Source: Rhizobacter sp. Root1221
Lineage (GTDB): Bacteria > Pseudomonadota > Gammaproteobacteria > Burkholderiales > Burkholderiaceae_C
Reading direction: 5' to 3'
Assembly: GCF_001425785.1 (NCBI RefSeq)
Contig: NZ_LMDI01000001.1
Location: 124,001-188,000, forward strand
Length of the DNA: 64,000 bases
Shown here: piece after piece, positions 1 through 7,026 of the stretch
Position numbering within the stretch: the first letter of the stretch is position 1
Layout of the letters: each line of letters begins with the position of its first letter
Notes under the pieces: generated by a model
Seen by the model: the letters and a program-made list of their open reading frames with translations, nothing else
Databases searched by the model: none
What the model was told of the DNA's origin: nothing
Program-made: the position numbers and the translations under genes

Positions 1-211
1 CGGGCGCCATCAGGTCGATGTTCGTCGGCCTGAGCTCGGAGCGTGGCGTGGTCGAGGCGGTTGGTTTCTTGCCATCGCTTCCGAGCGAGAAGGCAGCCCA
101 GAGGATGACGACGATCGTGCCGGATATCGCAGCGACGGTGCCCCATTGACGGGCTCGCGGCGACAGGCGCTCCCAGTTGTCCATCAGGCGTTGTTTGAGG
201 GCGTTTGCCAT
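1..211 (-). CDS. traB: TraB, F-type T4SS protein (N-terminal part, cut by window edge)
   Basis: Only the first 70 codons are in the window. The ATG at 211 lies 3 bases past the traK stop. The fragment starts MANALKQRLMDNWERLSPRA, followed by one hydrophobic segment of about 18 residues (near 24-42) and then a Ser/Thr/Pro-rich stretch. That is the expected layout of TraB/VirB10 proteins: a short cytoplasmic tail, one inner-membrane helix and a proline-rich periplasmic linker. TraB-family proteins span the periplasm and join inner-membrane parts of the channel to the TraK/TraV outer-membrane ring. The assignment rests on gene order (traL-traE-traK-traB) and on this N-terminus; the diagnostic C-terminal domain is outside the window. 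Confidence 0.85.
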   Translation of the reverse strand, partial: MANALKQRLMDNWERLSPRARQWGTVAAISGTIVVILWAAFSLGSDGKKPTASTTPRSELRPTNIDLMAP

Positions 212-214
212 GGC

Positions 215-1021
215 TCAAACCCCCTGACGGATCACGTAGACGGTCGTGCTCTCGCCGGGCCGCAGGTTGTGGTTCTCGATGGAGACAGCCAGCACGCCGC
301 CGGTCTCGCGATCGAACTCCTGTTCCGCCAGCACCATGTCCTGGCTGCTGACGTTGGTCAGGATGTAGCGTTCGCCGATCAGGCCGCGGCCCTCGTACAG
401 GCGGATCAGCGAGAACTTCGCTTCGGCCCACAGTTGGATCGGTCGACTTACCTCCTCGACGCGCACATCCGTCGGCACGCGGTCGGAGGCCATTGCCACC
501 AGCATGGCCTTGAGCACGCGGACGTGCTGCGGCTGCCGTCCGGCCGACGTCGTGTTGTCGGCCTTGGCCTGGCGCGGCGTCTTGTCGCGGATGACGATGG
601 TGTCGGCCGGCGTGTCGGACCGGCGCAGGAGCAGCGTGTACGTCGCGTGCTGCGACGAGATGAAGAGGTTGACCGGCTTGCCGGCAGCACCGACGGGACG
701 GACGTACACCTCGCCCTTCTCGGCATCGCACTCCAGCACGATCTCTCCGGCCGGGTTGATCTGCGGCGCGCTCGGTCCCACCGCGCCGGGCTGCTGTTGA
801 GGGGCCGCGCCGCCGCAGTTGCTGGAGTAGATGTTCCCGAAGACGTTGGTGATGGCCGCGCCGTCGATGCGGATCCGGGTCGACTCCTTGACCGACAGGA
901 TCGCCTCGACGGTGACACCGTCCGCGGCCTCGACCAGCTGGAGAGCGTGGACGATGGGTGACTCAGCGAGCCACAGCGTCGGCAGAAGCAGCGCCCACTT
1001 GTACCCGGCCGGGTTGCGCAT
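215..1021 (-). CDS. traK: TraK, F-type T4SS secretin-like outer-membrane core protein
   Basis: A 268-residue protein. The chosen ATG (MRNPAGYKWALLLP) opens a signal peptide ending around VHA; longer reading frames upstream only add residues from the traE frame. The mature part, starting LQLVEAADGVTVEA and continuing with beta-rich segments such as RIRIDGAAITNVFGNI, fits the VirB9-like TraK family, which forms the outer ring of the conjugation channel with TraV and TraB. The first 20 codons overlap the 3' end of traE by 59 bases, an unusually long overlap that puts the signal peptide inside the traE reading frame. The stop is 3 bases before the traB ATG, so translation is probably coupled. Confidence 0.88.
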   Translation of the reverse strand: MRNPAGYKWALLLPTLWLAESPIVHALQLVEAADGVTVEAILSVKESTRIRIDGAAITNVFGNIYSSNCGGAAPQQQPGAVGPSAPQINPAGEIVLECDAEKGEVYVRPVGAAGKPVNLFISSQHATYTLLLRRSDTPADTIVIRDKTPRQAKADNTTSAGRQPQHVRVLKAMLVAMASDRVPTDVRVEEVSRPIQLWAEAKFSLIRLYEGRGLIGERYILTNVSSQDMVLAEQEFDRETGGVLAVSIENHNLRPGESTTVYVIRQGV

Positions 1022-1577
1022 TGACGATCTCCTTGAACACGTTGACATGGACGCGGCCGCCCGCGTACTTGAATTTGGCTGTGTACGCGCGGACCTCGGG
1101 CTCGCCGACATCGATACCGTTGATCTGGCGGCGCAGGCGTCCGGTGATGAGCACCGATTGCTCCTTCTCGTCGGCGGTAAGCTGCTGTGGCTCGAAGAAG
1201 GTGGCCGCGTTGTTCCGGACGAGGCGGTCTGCCTCTACATCCATGTGCTTCTTGACGCCCTCGTAGTCATCGGGAGCGACCCACTTGAGCAGCACGTCGC
1301 GCTTCCACGCGACCGTCTTGGGCGAAACGTCAAGCTGCAGCCAGGCCACGAAGGCCCCCATCTCCTCGAGATAGTCCTTGCTGACTTGGTCTTTCGTCAC
1401 CCAGAAGCTCTTCGTGATGTTGGGAGGCACGAAGACGATGCGCTCGGTGCCGACGATGCTGAGGATCACGCACAGCGACAGGGTGAGGCCGCCGGCCAGC
1501 GCCAGGATGGCGAGGCTCTTGATGCGGTTGTCCCTGCGCAGCGTGCGCATGTCCTCTTGGTGCCGATCGAAGTTCAT
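963..1577 (-). CDS. traE: TraE, F-type T4SS inner-membrane protein (VirB8-like)
   Basis: A 204-residue protein starting MNFDRHQEDMRTLRRDNR, with one membrane helix at about residues 20-42 (SLAILALAGGLTLSLCVILS). A periplasmic region with TERIVFVPP and KSFWVTKDQVS is typical of TraE. TraE/VirB8 proteins are bitopic inner-membrane scaffolds of the transfer channel. It lies between traL and traK in the standard F-type order. The C-terminal tail after the conserved FKEI segment runs about 15 residues longer than I would expect and overlaps the start of traK. Confidence 0.88.
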   Translation of the reverse strand: MNFDRHQEDMRTLRRDNRIKSLAILALAGGLTLSLCVILSIVGTERIVFVPPNITKSFWVTKDQVSKDYLEEMGAFVAWLQLDVSPKTVAWKRDVLLKWVAPDDYEGVKKHMDVEADRLVRNNAATFFEPQQLTADEKEQSVLITGRLRRQINGIDVGEPEVRAYTAKFKYAGGRVHVNVFKEIVNAQPGRVQVGAASADAVAR

Positions 1578-1602
1578 TGCCGCTCCGAATGGGATGTGAA
1601 GG

Positions 1603-1902
1603 TCAACCGACCATGCGGCGGATGTGCGACGGCGGGGTCGCACGCATCGCCGTGATGGGGTTGGAGGGGAGGGCCCAATAGGCCCAGTGCATTGCGAAGG
1701 CCGGGTGCTTGTCGGCTTTCGTGCGCGAGACCCAGCGGCTGAGGAAGAGGCCGGCAGCCACGCACAGGGCGAACCCGAGCTTGGTGCTCGAGAGGTACCC
1801 GATGAACACGGAGAAAGTGAAGGGGAACGCGACGTCGACGTCCCAGAAGCCAATCTTCCACTGGTCGTCGAGTCGGCGCGGGATGTAGGTGTCGGTTTGC
1901 AT
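1603..1902 (-). CDS. traL: TraL, F-type T4SS pilus assembly protein
   Basis: A 99-residue protein beginning MQTDTYIPRRLDDQWKIGFW, which contains the YIPRRLDD...FW signature of the TraL family. Two hydrophobic segments follow (about 25-40 and 42-60), then a short basic tail. TraL is a small membrane protein needed for pilus tip formation and corresponds to VirB3. It lies between the pilin gene traA and traE, the normal F-type arrangement. Confidence 0.9.
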   Translation of the reverse strand: MQTDTYIPRRLDDQWKIGFWDVDVAFPFTFSVFIGYLSSTKLGFALCVAAGLFLSRWVSRTKADKHPAFAMHWAYWALPSNPITAMRATPPSHIRRMVG

Positions 1903-1938
1903 CGCGTTCCCCTTGTCTCTGAGGCCCAGCCCCGCGCT

Positions 1939-2289
1939 TCAGATCACCGCGCCCAGGATGGCGCCGGAGACGACCAGGCCGACCGCGCCGAAGATCGCCA
2001 TGCCCAGGTAGAACAGCACCGGGCCGAAGTTGCGCAGCGCGGCGAGGCTGATGAAGGCCACCACGAAGCCCACGAAGGCGACCAGCGCCTTGACGCTGGG
2101 ACCGAGGGCGGCCAGCTGGGTCAGGGCCGACACCAGCGGGCCGGTGATGCCGGTGAAAGCCACCAGGTCCAGCGCATGGCTGGGGAAGGTGGCCATCAGG
2201 CCGACGATCATCACGACCAGCAGGCCCAGGGCAATGCCCACCTTGCGCGACGGCACGGGCAGCGAGACGGAAGGAAGAACAGCGTTCAT
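1939..2289 (-). CDS. traA: TraA conjugative pilin precursor
   Basis: A 116-residue prepilin. The ATG at 2289 has a GGAG sequence 8 bases upstream; the longer frame upstream lacks a plausible start. An extended leader of about 50 residues carries a hydrophobic core and ends at a likely signal-peptidase site after FPSHA. The mature part is about 66 residues with two hydrophobic helices separated by a short basic loop (AALRNFGP), the pattern of F-type pilins, which sit in the inner membrane before polymerisation. It heads the traALEKB run. Whether the ends are processed, for example acetylated or cyclised, cannot be read from the sequence. Confidence 0.85.
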   Translation of the reverse strand: MNAVLPSVSLPVPSRKVGIALGLLVVMIVGLMATFPSHALDLVAFTGITGPLVSALTQLAALGPSVKALVAFVGFVVAFISLAALRNFGPVLFYLGMAIFGAVGLVVSGAILGAVI

Positions 2290-2312
2290 TGCAAAGCTCC
2301 AGAAAGGTGAGG

Positions 2313-2612
2313 TCAAAGGGGTTTGCGTGGCGAACGAAAGCCGTCGAACACGCGCTGCACGATCGCCTCGCTGCCCTGTTCCAGAGCCATCTGCACGCAC
2401 GCGTCGGTCAGGTAGCTCAAGTCGATGGCGGGATCCGTCGTGGATTTCTGGATGGCCTGCAGTTGCTTGAACGAGTTGGCCCGGACCAGGGTGGGTTTCC
2501 AGCCGGGACGCCGCTTTCGTGCCTTCTGCGGGTATGCGGAGGAGCCCTCAGCCGGTGTGGCTGCGGGCCCCTCGGCGACTGCCAGGGCGGGCCGGAGAAT
2601 CGGTTGATTCAT
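2313..2612 (-). CDS. Hypothetical protein in the transfer operon
   Basis: A 99-residue soluble protein with no signal peptide or membrane helix. The N-terminal 35 residues are Pro/Ala-rich, then a basic patch (KARKRRPGWKP) leads into a mixed helical region (SFKQLQAIQKSTTDPAIDLSYL...). The ATG overlaps the stop of the OmpA-like lipoprotein gene (TGATG), so it is probably translated by coupling, and traA starts 23 bases after its stop. I do not recognise the family. The basic patch could bind nucleic acid or membrane phospholipids, but that is only inference. Confidence 0.7.
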   Translation of the reverse strand: MNQPILRPALAVAEGPAATPAEGSSAYPQKARKRRPGWKPTLVRANSFKQLQAIQKSTTDPAIDLSYLTDACVQMALEQGSEAIVQRVFDGFRSPRKPL

Positions 2613-3316
2613 CAGGCGCCTCCCCGAGAGGAGAAGTGGACTTCGACGCGGCGGTTCCTCGAACGGCCGGGCTCGTCATCGTTGCTCGCGACGAAGCAGC
2701 AACGCCCCTTCGCGTCGATGGAGAACGTGGCCGGAAGATCAGGCGCGAGATCGCGAAAGTGGTTGCGTACGGCGATCGCGCGCGCCAACGCCAGCGACTC
2801 GTTCACCTTGTCGCCCCCCAGCGCGTCGGTGCGCCCTGAGATGACGATGCGATCGGCGTGCTTGGCTGAGTCGATTGACTCGCGAATGCGCGCCCGTCCC
2901 TCGCTGGTCAGCTCCGCTGACCCTAGCGGGAAGTTGATGATGAGGTTGCGGGCCTTGACCGGCGGCTGCAAGACCGCTGGCGTCTCGCTCGGTGCGCGCT
3001 GGGCTGCGGCATCCCCGGTTCGCAGGTCAACGGGGTGCAGCGGCACGGGTGCGGTGCCGGTCGCTGTGGCAGCGACTGACATGGTCACCTGCGCCAATGT
3101 CTTTGGTGTGACCCGCGTGCACGCGGGCTCGACGCAAACCGCGAAACGCGCATCCTTGCCGAAGGACACCGGCTCCCATCTTGTGACCTGCGGCGTCGTC
3201 GGCTTGGCAGCTACGGCGGGCTCACGGCCAGGCAGCATCGAACAGGAGGAGCAGGTGAATATCAGGCCACCGCCGAACAGCGCGGCCACGGCGACGTCGG
3301 TCAGGCGACGCATCAT
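2612..3316 (-). CDS. OmpA-family lipoprotein of the transfer operon
   Basis: A 234-residue protein. The N-terminus MMRRLTDVAVAALFGGG...CSSC is a lipoprotein signal with a lipobox-like cysteine near residue 25. A variable linker follows, then an OmpA-like peptidoglycan-binding domain over roughly the last 120 residues (FPLGSAELTSEGRARI, ISGRTDALGGDKVNESLALARA, the motif NRRVEV). It is probably outer-membrane anchored and tethers the envelope or transfer apparatus to peptidoglycan. The ATGATG at 3316 overlaps the stop of the lytic transglycosylase gene, which supports this start. OmpA-like lipoproteins are frequent in MPF_F-type ICE operons. Confidence 0.85.
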   Translation of the reverse strand: MMRRLTDVAVAALFGGGLIFTCSSCSMLPGREPAVAAKPTTPQVTRWEPVSFGKDARFAVCVEPACTRVTPKTLAQVTMSVAATATGTAPVPLHPVDLRTGDAAAQRAPSETPAVLQPPVKARNLIINFPLGSAELTSEGRARIRESIDSAKHADRIVISGRTDALGGDKVNESLALARAIAVRNHFRDLAPDLPATFSIDAKGRCCFVASNDDEPGRSRNRRVEVHFSSRGGA

Positions 3317-3861
3317 GGGGACACCCTTGCGGAGAGGATGAAGAGGGGATGTGGGCTGCCGGCCGCGCGCGTCGGCGCGGTGCGCGACGCCGCGGCGGTC
3401 TCCGACGGCAGTCGGTGGTACACCCGCCATGCGTACTTGGCCCGAGCCTGAGTGCAGGCCTCGCCTTTGAGCTGCGAGCACGCGGCGTTGTAGGCTCCGA
3501 CCGCGTTCCAGGAGACGCCATGGCGCGCGAAGGCGTGGGCCATCAGCCATGCGCCGACTCGGATGTTGGTGCACGGGTCATAGAGGTCTTGCTCGCTGAT
3601 GCCGGCCGCGGCCAACCGGCGCAGGTGGCTGCTGTTGATCTGCATCAGCCCGATGTCGTAGGTGCCGGTGCGGGTCTTGTGGGACAGGTTGACCGCGGTC
3701 GGATTGAGGTCCGATTCGGCGCTGGCAACGGCGTACAGCAGCTCAGCCGATACGCCGTACTGCTGTGCCGCCTGCGACCAGCACTCGGCCGCCGCAGCGG
3801 CCCCTTGGACGGTCCCTTGAGCGGCTGCGAGCATGCAGGGGAGGGCGAGGAGCCGCAGCAT
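3313..3861 (-). CDS. Lytic transglycosylase (SLT domain, VirB1-like)
   Basis: A 182-residue protein with a signal peptide (cleavage near QGAAA) and a lysozyme-like SLT domain. The catalytic Glu is in AVASAESDLNP, followed by the conserved GLMQINSSHL and VGAYNAAC motifs. Such enzymes cut peptidoglycan locally so that the conjugation channel can be assembled. The length is right for this family. It sits in the transfer operon between a 152-residue hypothetical and the OmpA-like lipoprotein and overlaps the latter by 4 bases. Confidence 0.9.
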   Translation of the reverse strand: MLRLLALPCMLAAAQGTVQGAAAAAECWSQAAQQYGVSAELLYAVASAESDLNPTAVNLSHKTRTGTYDIGLMQINSSHLRRLAAAGISEQDLYDPCTNIRVGAWLMAHAFARHGVSWNAVGAYNAACSQLKGEACTQARAKYAWRVYHRLPSETAAASRTAPTRAAGSPHPLFILSARVSP

Positions 3862-3870
3862 CGTGCACCC

Positions 3871-4329
3871 TCAGGTCACCGATGCGCCGGTCGCCTTCGA
3901 CCGTGCGATCAGGTTGTCACGCGCCTGGCGCAAGACGAGCTCGCCGCCACTCGACAGCGACATCGTCACTGCGACGCAGCCGGTCAGGATGTGCTCGATC
4001 TCGAACATCGGATTCGGAAAGCGATTCCACGCCGCGCGGTGCGCGTCGAGCACCTGTTCGAACTGCGCCGGAAAGATCTCGCAGCTGCGGCCGTGGCAGC
4101 GCGGATCCCGCAGTGCATGGCGCGTCGTCAGGTACGCCACCAGCAGGCGCTGGTTTTCCGGCTGCGAGAGGACGAGCGCAACGCAAGCGCTCAGCAAGTC
4201 GGGAATGCGGAACTTCGGCGAGGTGTTGTTCGGGGACTTGTAGAGCTGGTGCAGCCAGTCGTGCTCCTCGGTCCAAACGCTGGTGCGAACCGTCGAAGAT
4301 CGCTCATCACGGGCGATCGGGTGTTCCAT
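3871..4329 (-). CDS. Hypothetical protein in the transfer operon
   Basis: A 152-residue soluble protein. The ATG at 4329 is preceded by a GAGG sequence about 9 bases upstream; in-frame Met codons further upstream lack one. It has a WTEEHDWLHQLYKSPN segment, two histidine/cysteine-containing turns (RDPRCHGRSCEIFP) and amphipathic helices. No domain was recognised. The gene lies between DUF4400 and the lytic transglycosylase, so a role in conjugation is likely from position alone. Confidence 0.7.
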   Translation of the reverse strand: MEHPIARDERSSTVRTSVWTEEHDWLHQLYKSPNNTSPKFRIPDLLSACVALVLSQPENQRLLVAYLTTRHALRDPRCHGRSCEIFPAQFEQVLDAHRAAWNRFPNPMFEIEHILTGCVAVTMSLSSGGELVLRQARDNLIARSKATGASVT

Positions 4330-4482
4330 CGACAGACCTCGCGTGGGAGAGAGTGCGCAGTGCATCGGTTGCCTTTGTCTCGGCGACGAAGCGTCGTCGT
4401 CGTGAAGCAAAGGTTAGGAGCGCACCCGTTCGCGAACACGCGGAAATGCCGACTTGGAACGGGTTCAAGGTTGGGGGCAGGG
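4330..4482 (-). other. Intergenic gap inside the transfer operon
   Basis: There are 153 bases between the DUF4400 stop and the hypothetical gene at 4329, much wider than any other gap in this operon, whose genes mostly overlap. No clear promoter or terminator was identified. The gap could hold a promoter for the distal tra genes. Confidence 0.4.
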
Positions 4483-5118
4483 TCAGCGCAGCACGTGATA
4501 GTTGGCCAAGGCACGGCTCATCACAAACAGCATGGCGAGCAGTGCCGCCATCACCGCCATCGGATGAAGCTTGAACGGAAGGAACCAGGCAACGACCACC
4601 CCAGCGCCAAGCAGGATGCCCGCCGCGAGGCAGGCGCTGAATCGCTCTGCGCTGTGCGCGACAAATTCCTTCGACCGCACGATCCGGACGACGGACCCAT
4701 CGACTACCACTGCGAGGAAGAACGCGGCCAGGACCGGTAGCAGCTCGAGCGCCGCGCAAAGCCGGAAGCTCACCAGCGCGAAGAGTGAGTCGATCGATCG
4801 GAAGTAGGGGTTGCCGAAGAGGCGCACGCCGACCTGACCGACCTGCGCCGCCATCGCCGCGTCGACCTGATTGGCGGGCCCGGAGGCCCCTGAGCCCGCA
4901 GGCGGGGCGGCAGCTGGCGTGACCGCAGCGGATGCCTGTTGAAGGTCGAGCATGCGCGAAAGGATCCTGTCCGCCACCGCCTCACCCCAGAGCTCTTCAG
5001 CCAGCGCGTGCTCTTCGCGCAGAACCTGCATGAAATCGCCCGGAGCGACCTTCGACGGGATGTAGAGGACGATGCAGAGGATGGCGCTCATGGCGCCGAT
5101 GAAGATGTAGCGGATCAT
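4483..5118 (-). CDS. DUF4400 membrane protein (ICE/plasmid TraJ-like)
   Basis: A 211-residue inner-membrane protein with an N-terminal helix (MIRYIFIGAMSAILCIVLYIPS) and three further hydrophobic segments (about 120-140, 163-183, 187-203). The central region VGVRLFGNPYFRSIDSLFALVSFRL and the overall layout match DUF4400 proteins, which sit directly downstream of traD in SXT-like ICEs, where the equivalent is called TraJ. The ATG overlaps the traD stop by 4 bases. The biochemical role is unknown; the position suggests it works with the coupling protein. Confidence 0.8.
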   Translation of the reverse strand: MIRYIFIGAMSAILCIVLYIPSKVAPGDFMQVLREEHALAEELWGEAVADRILSRMLDLQQASAAVTPAAAPPAGSGASGPANQVDAAMAAQVGQVGVRLFGNPYFRSIDSLFALVSFRLCAALELLPVLAAFFLAVVVDGSVVRIVRSKEFVAHSAERFSACLAAGILLGAGVVVAWFLPFKLHPMAVMAALLAMLFVMSRALANYHVLR

Positions 5119-7016
5119 GCGGCGGCCTTCTCGGTCGAGGGCTGGTCGAAGTCCGGGTTCAGGATGGGGAACCGACCCTTGATCAGCCGGCCGGCCACGG
5201 AGCCAAAGTATTGGAGGTTGGGTAGTTTGCCAAGCACGTCGACCGGCACGCGCTCGTCCATCTGTTCGGACACTTGGACGCTGTGGCCGGTGCTCCAGTC
5301 GCCGAGATGCGTATCGGCCCCCTGGTTGATCCCGACGCGCATCGTGTGGATGCCGGTCTTGCCGAAGGTCTCCACAATGAAGTCCTGCGTCGGCCGGTCC
5401 TTGGAGCGCAATGCGATGAGATTGTTGAGGTTGCCCAGCGCCATGCGCGCGGCATCCTCTGAGCCGAGGCGCTTCGCGAGGTCAGCGAGCGTCTGCATTG
5501 CACACACCGTCGTCACGCCGCCTTCTGCCCCCTTGTTCAGGATCTCGATCAAGGGCAGGTTGATCACGTTCGCCATCTCGTCGACGAACAGGCTGATCCG
5601 CCGGCTGCTTCCGAGGTTGTAGCGCATGCCGGCACGCGCGGCCAGGTCGGCGATCGCAAGTGCGCTGATGGCCGAGGCCACCGATGGGTCCGGCATCGAG
5701 TCCGTGCACATGTACAGCACGTGCCCGCCTCGCTCAACCTTCTCGAGGTTCATGATGGGCCGGACGTCGTCCATGTCGAACGGGTCAGGGGACAGGCTCT
5801 TGCCCAGGTCGCCGGACGTCAACATCGCAAGGATCGGTAGCAGGTTGGCCGTGATCTTCTGGTAGTGCTCGCGGTTGTGCCTGAACACACGGATCTGCGA
5901 GTCGATCACCTTGTCCCGTTGGTTCTGCGGCAGGTGCTGCTCATAGTAGGTGACGAAGGCCATGAGCTGCGGCGTTGCCACGTCCGAGGGGCGCTTGATC
6001 TGCCCCTTGGCGGCCTGGCCCAACAGACGCCGCATGTCGTCGCCTTCGCGCCAACCGGCGCCCAGCCTCGCCTCGAAAAAGCGCTGCAGTGATGCTTCAA
6101 GCACCGGCTCGATTCCGCCTTCGATGTACTTCGTCAGCTTCATCAGGTTCGGGCGGTCCTCGAGGCTCACGAGCCCTTGCACGACCACGTTCACTGCATC
6201 CCAGCCGAAGGCCGTGAACGCGCCGGCCGTGTCGGTTGGCATGATCGATTGGATACGGGATGCGATCTCCGTGGGCTTCTGCCAGTTGAAGGTGAAGTCC
6301 AGCCGAACGCCGGTCTCCGGGAACGCCGGGTGGAACTCCATGTAGGTGTCCGCCTCGCGGTAGTCCCGGCATGCACGCTGGACCACGCGCTTGAGACGCT
6401 TGCTGTTCTTCGGGTCGATGAAGATGACCACGTCGCCTCTTCGGATCGCCTGGGTGAGCAAAGTCCCGAGGGCCACGCCCTTGCCGGCTTGGGTCGTGCC
6501 CACGAGAAGCGTCCCGCCCTCGAAGTTTTGCAGTGGCCGGTACAGTGGGTGCTCGGTGGGTTCGACGCCGTGGATGTACGGGAGGCCGATTTCTCCGTCC
6601 GGCTGCGGGTTCTCGATGAAACCGAGCAGACGCAGCAGCTGCGGCGACAGGGCGTGGTCTTTGTAGTTGATCTTCGCCAGTTCGTAGAGCCGCTGCGAGT
6701 GCACGGGCAGCCATTCGAAGCCGAAGCCGAGGAAGATCTCCTGTGGGTCGCGGGTGAGCGTCTCGAGTCGCTTGGTGGTGATCACCTGCATCGCTCTGCC
6801 GGACAGCGAGGCGCGCACCTGGAGCACCTCGAAGCCCTGGCGCAACCTGTGGCCCGCCATGAAGACTGCGAGCATGGCGATGGCGAGCGCCGCCGGCGCG
6901 GTCACCGTTCCGAGGCCGGCGAAGTAGACGATGAGGAACAAGAACGATAGCCAGGCCATGGCGGCCCACACCTCGTACGCACTTCGCCAGGGCATCTCGT
7001 ATCGGCGGATCAGCAT
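5115..7016 (-). CDS. traD: TraD, type IV coupling protein (VirD4-like ATPase)
   Basis: A 633-residue ATPase that links the relaxosome to the secretion channel. The start MLIRRYEMPWRSAYEVW is the first Met consistent with the family; the longer frame upstream reads antisense-like residues of the traI gene. Two membrane helices lie at about residues 15-58. The Walker A motif GTTQAGKG (near residue 171) has the GKG form seen in VirD4/TraG proteins, and Walker B is LFVDEMANV (near 477). The C-terminal part ends DRPTQDFIVETFGKTG...ILNPDF, as in SXT-type TraD. It lies 10 bases after traI-like and overlaps DUF4400, the normal MOBH traI-traD-traJ order. Confidence 0.93.
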   Translation of the reverse strand: MLIRRYEMPWRSAYEVWAAMAWLSFLFLIVYFAGLGTVTAPAALAIAMLAVFMAGHRLRQGFEVLQVRASLSGRAMQVITTKRLETLTRDPQEIFLGFGFEWLPVHSQRLYELAKINYKDHALSPQLLRLLGFIENPQPDGEIGLPYIHGVEPTEHPLYRPLQNFEGGTLLVGTTQAGKGVALGTLLTQAIRRGDVVIFIDPKNSKRLKRVVQRACRDYREADTYMEFHPAFPETGVRLDFTFNWQKPTEIASRIQSIMPTDTAGAFTAFGWDAVNVVVQGLVSLEDRPNLMKLTKYIEGGIEPVLEASLQRFFEARLGAGWREGDDMRRLLGQAAKGQIKRPSDVATPQLMAFVTYYEQHLPQNQRDKVIDSQIRVFRHNREHYQKITANLLPILAMLTSGDLGKSLSPDPFDMDDVRPIMNLEKVERGGHVLYMCTDSMPDPSVASAISALAIADLAARAGMRYNLGSSRRISLFVDEMANVINLPLIEILNKGAEGGVTTVCAMQTLADLAKRLGSEDAARMALGNLNNLIALRSKDRPTQDFIVETFGKTGIHTMRVGINQGADTHLGDWSTGHSVQVSEQMDERVPVDVLGKLPNLQYFGSVAGRLIKGRFPILNPDFDQPSTEKAAA

Positions 7017-7026
7017 GGCGGTGTTC

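Noticed and set aside
5865-6950. Plus-strand open frames inside traD
   Set aside because: No domain, no ribosome-binding site; traD is certain on the other strand.
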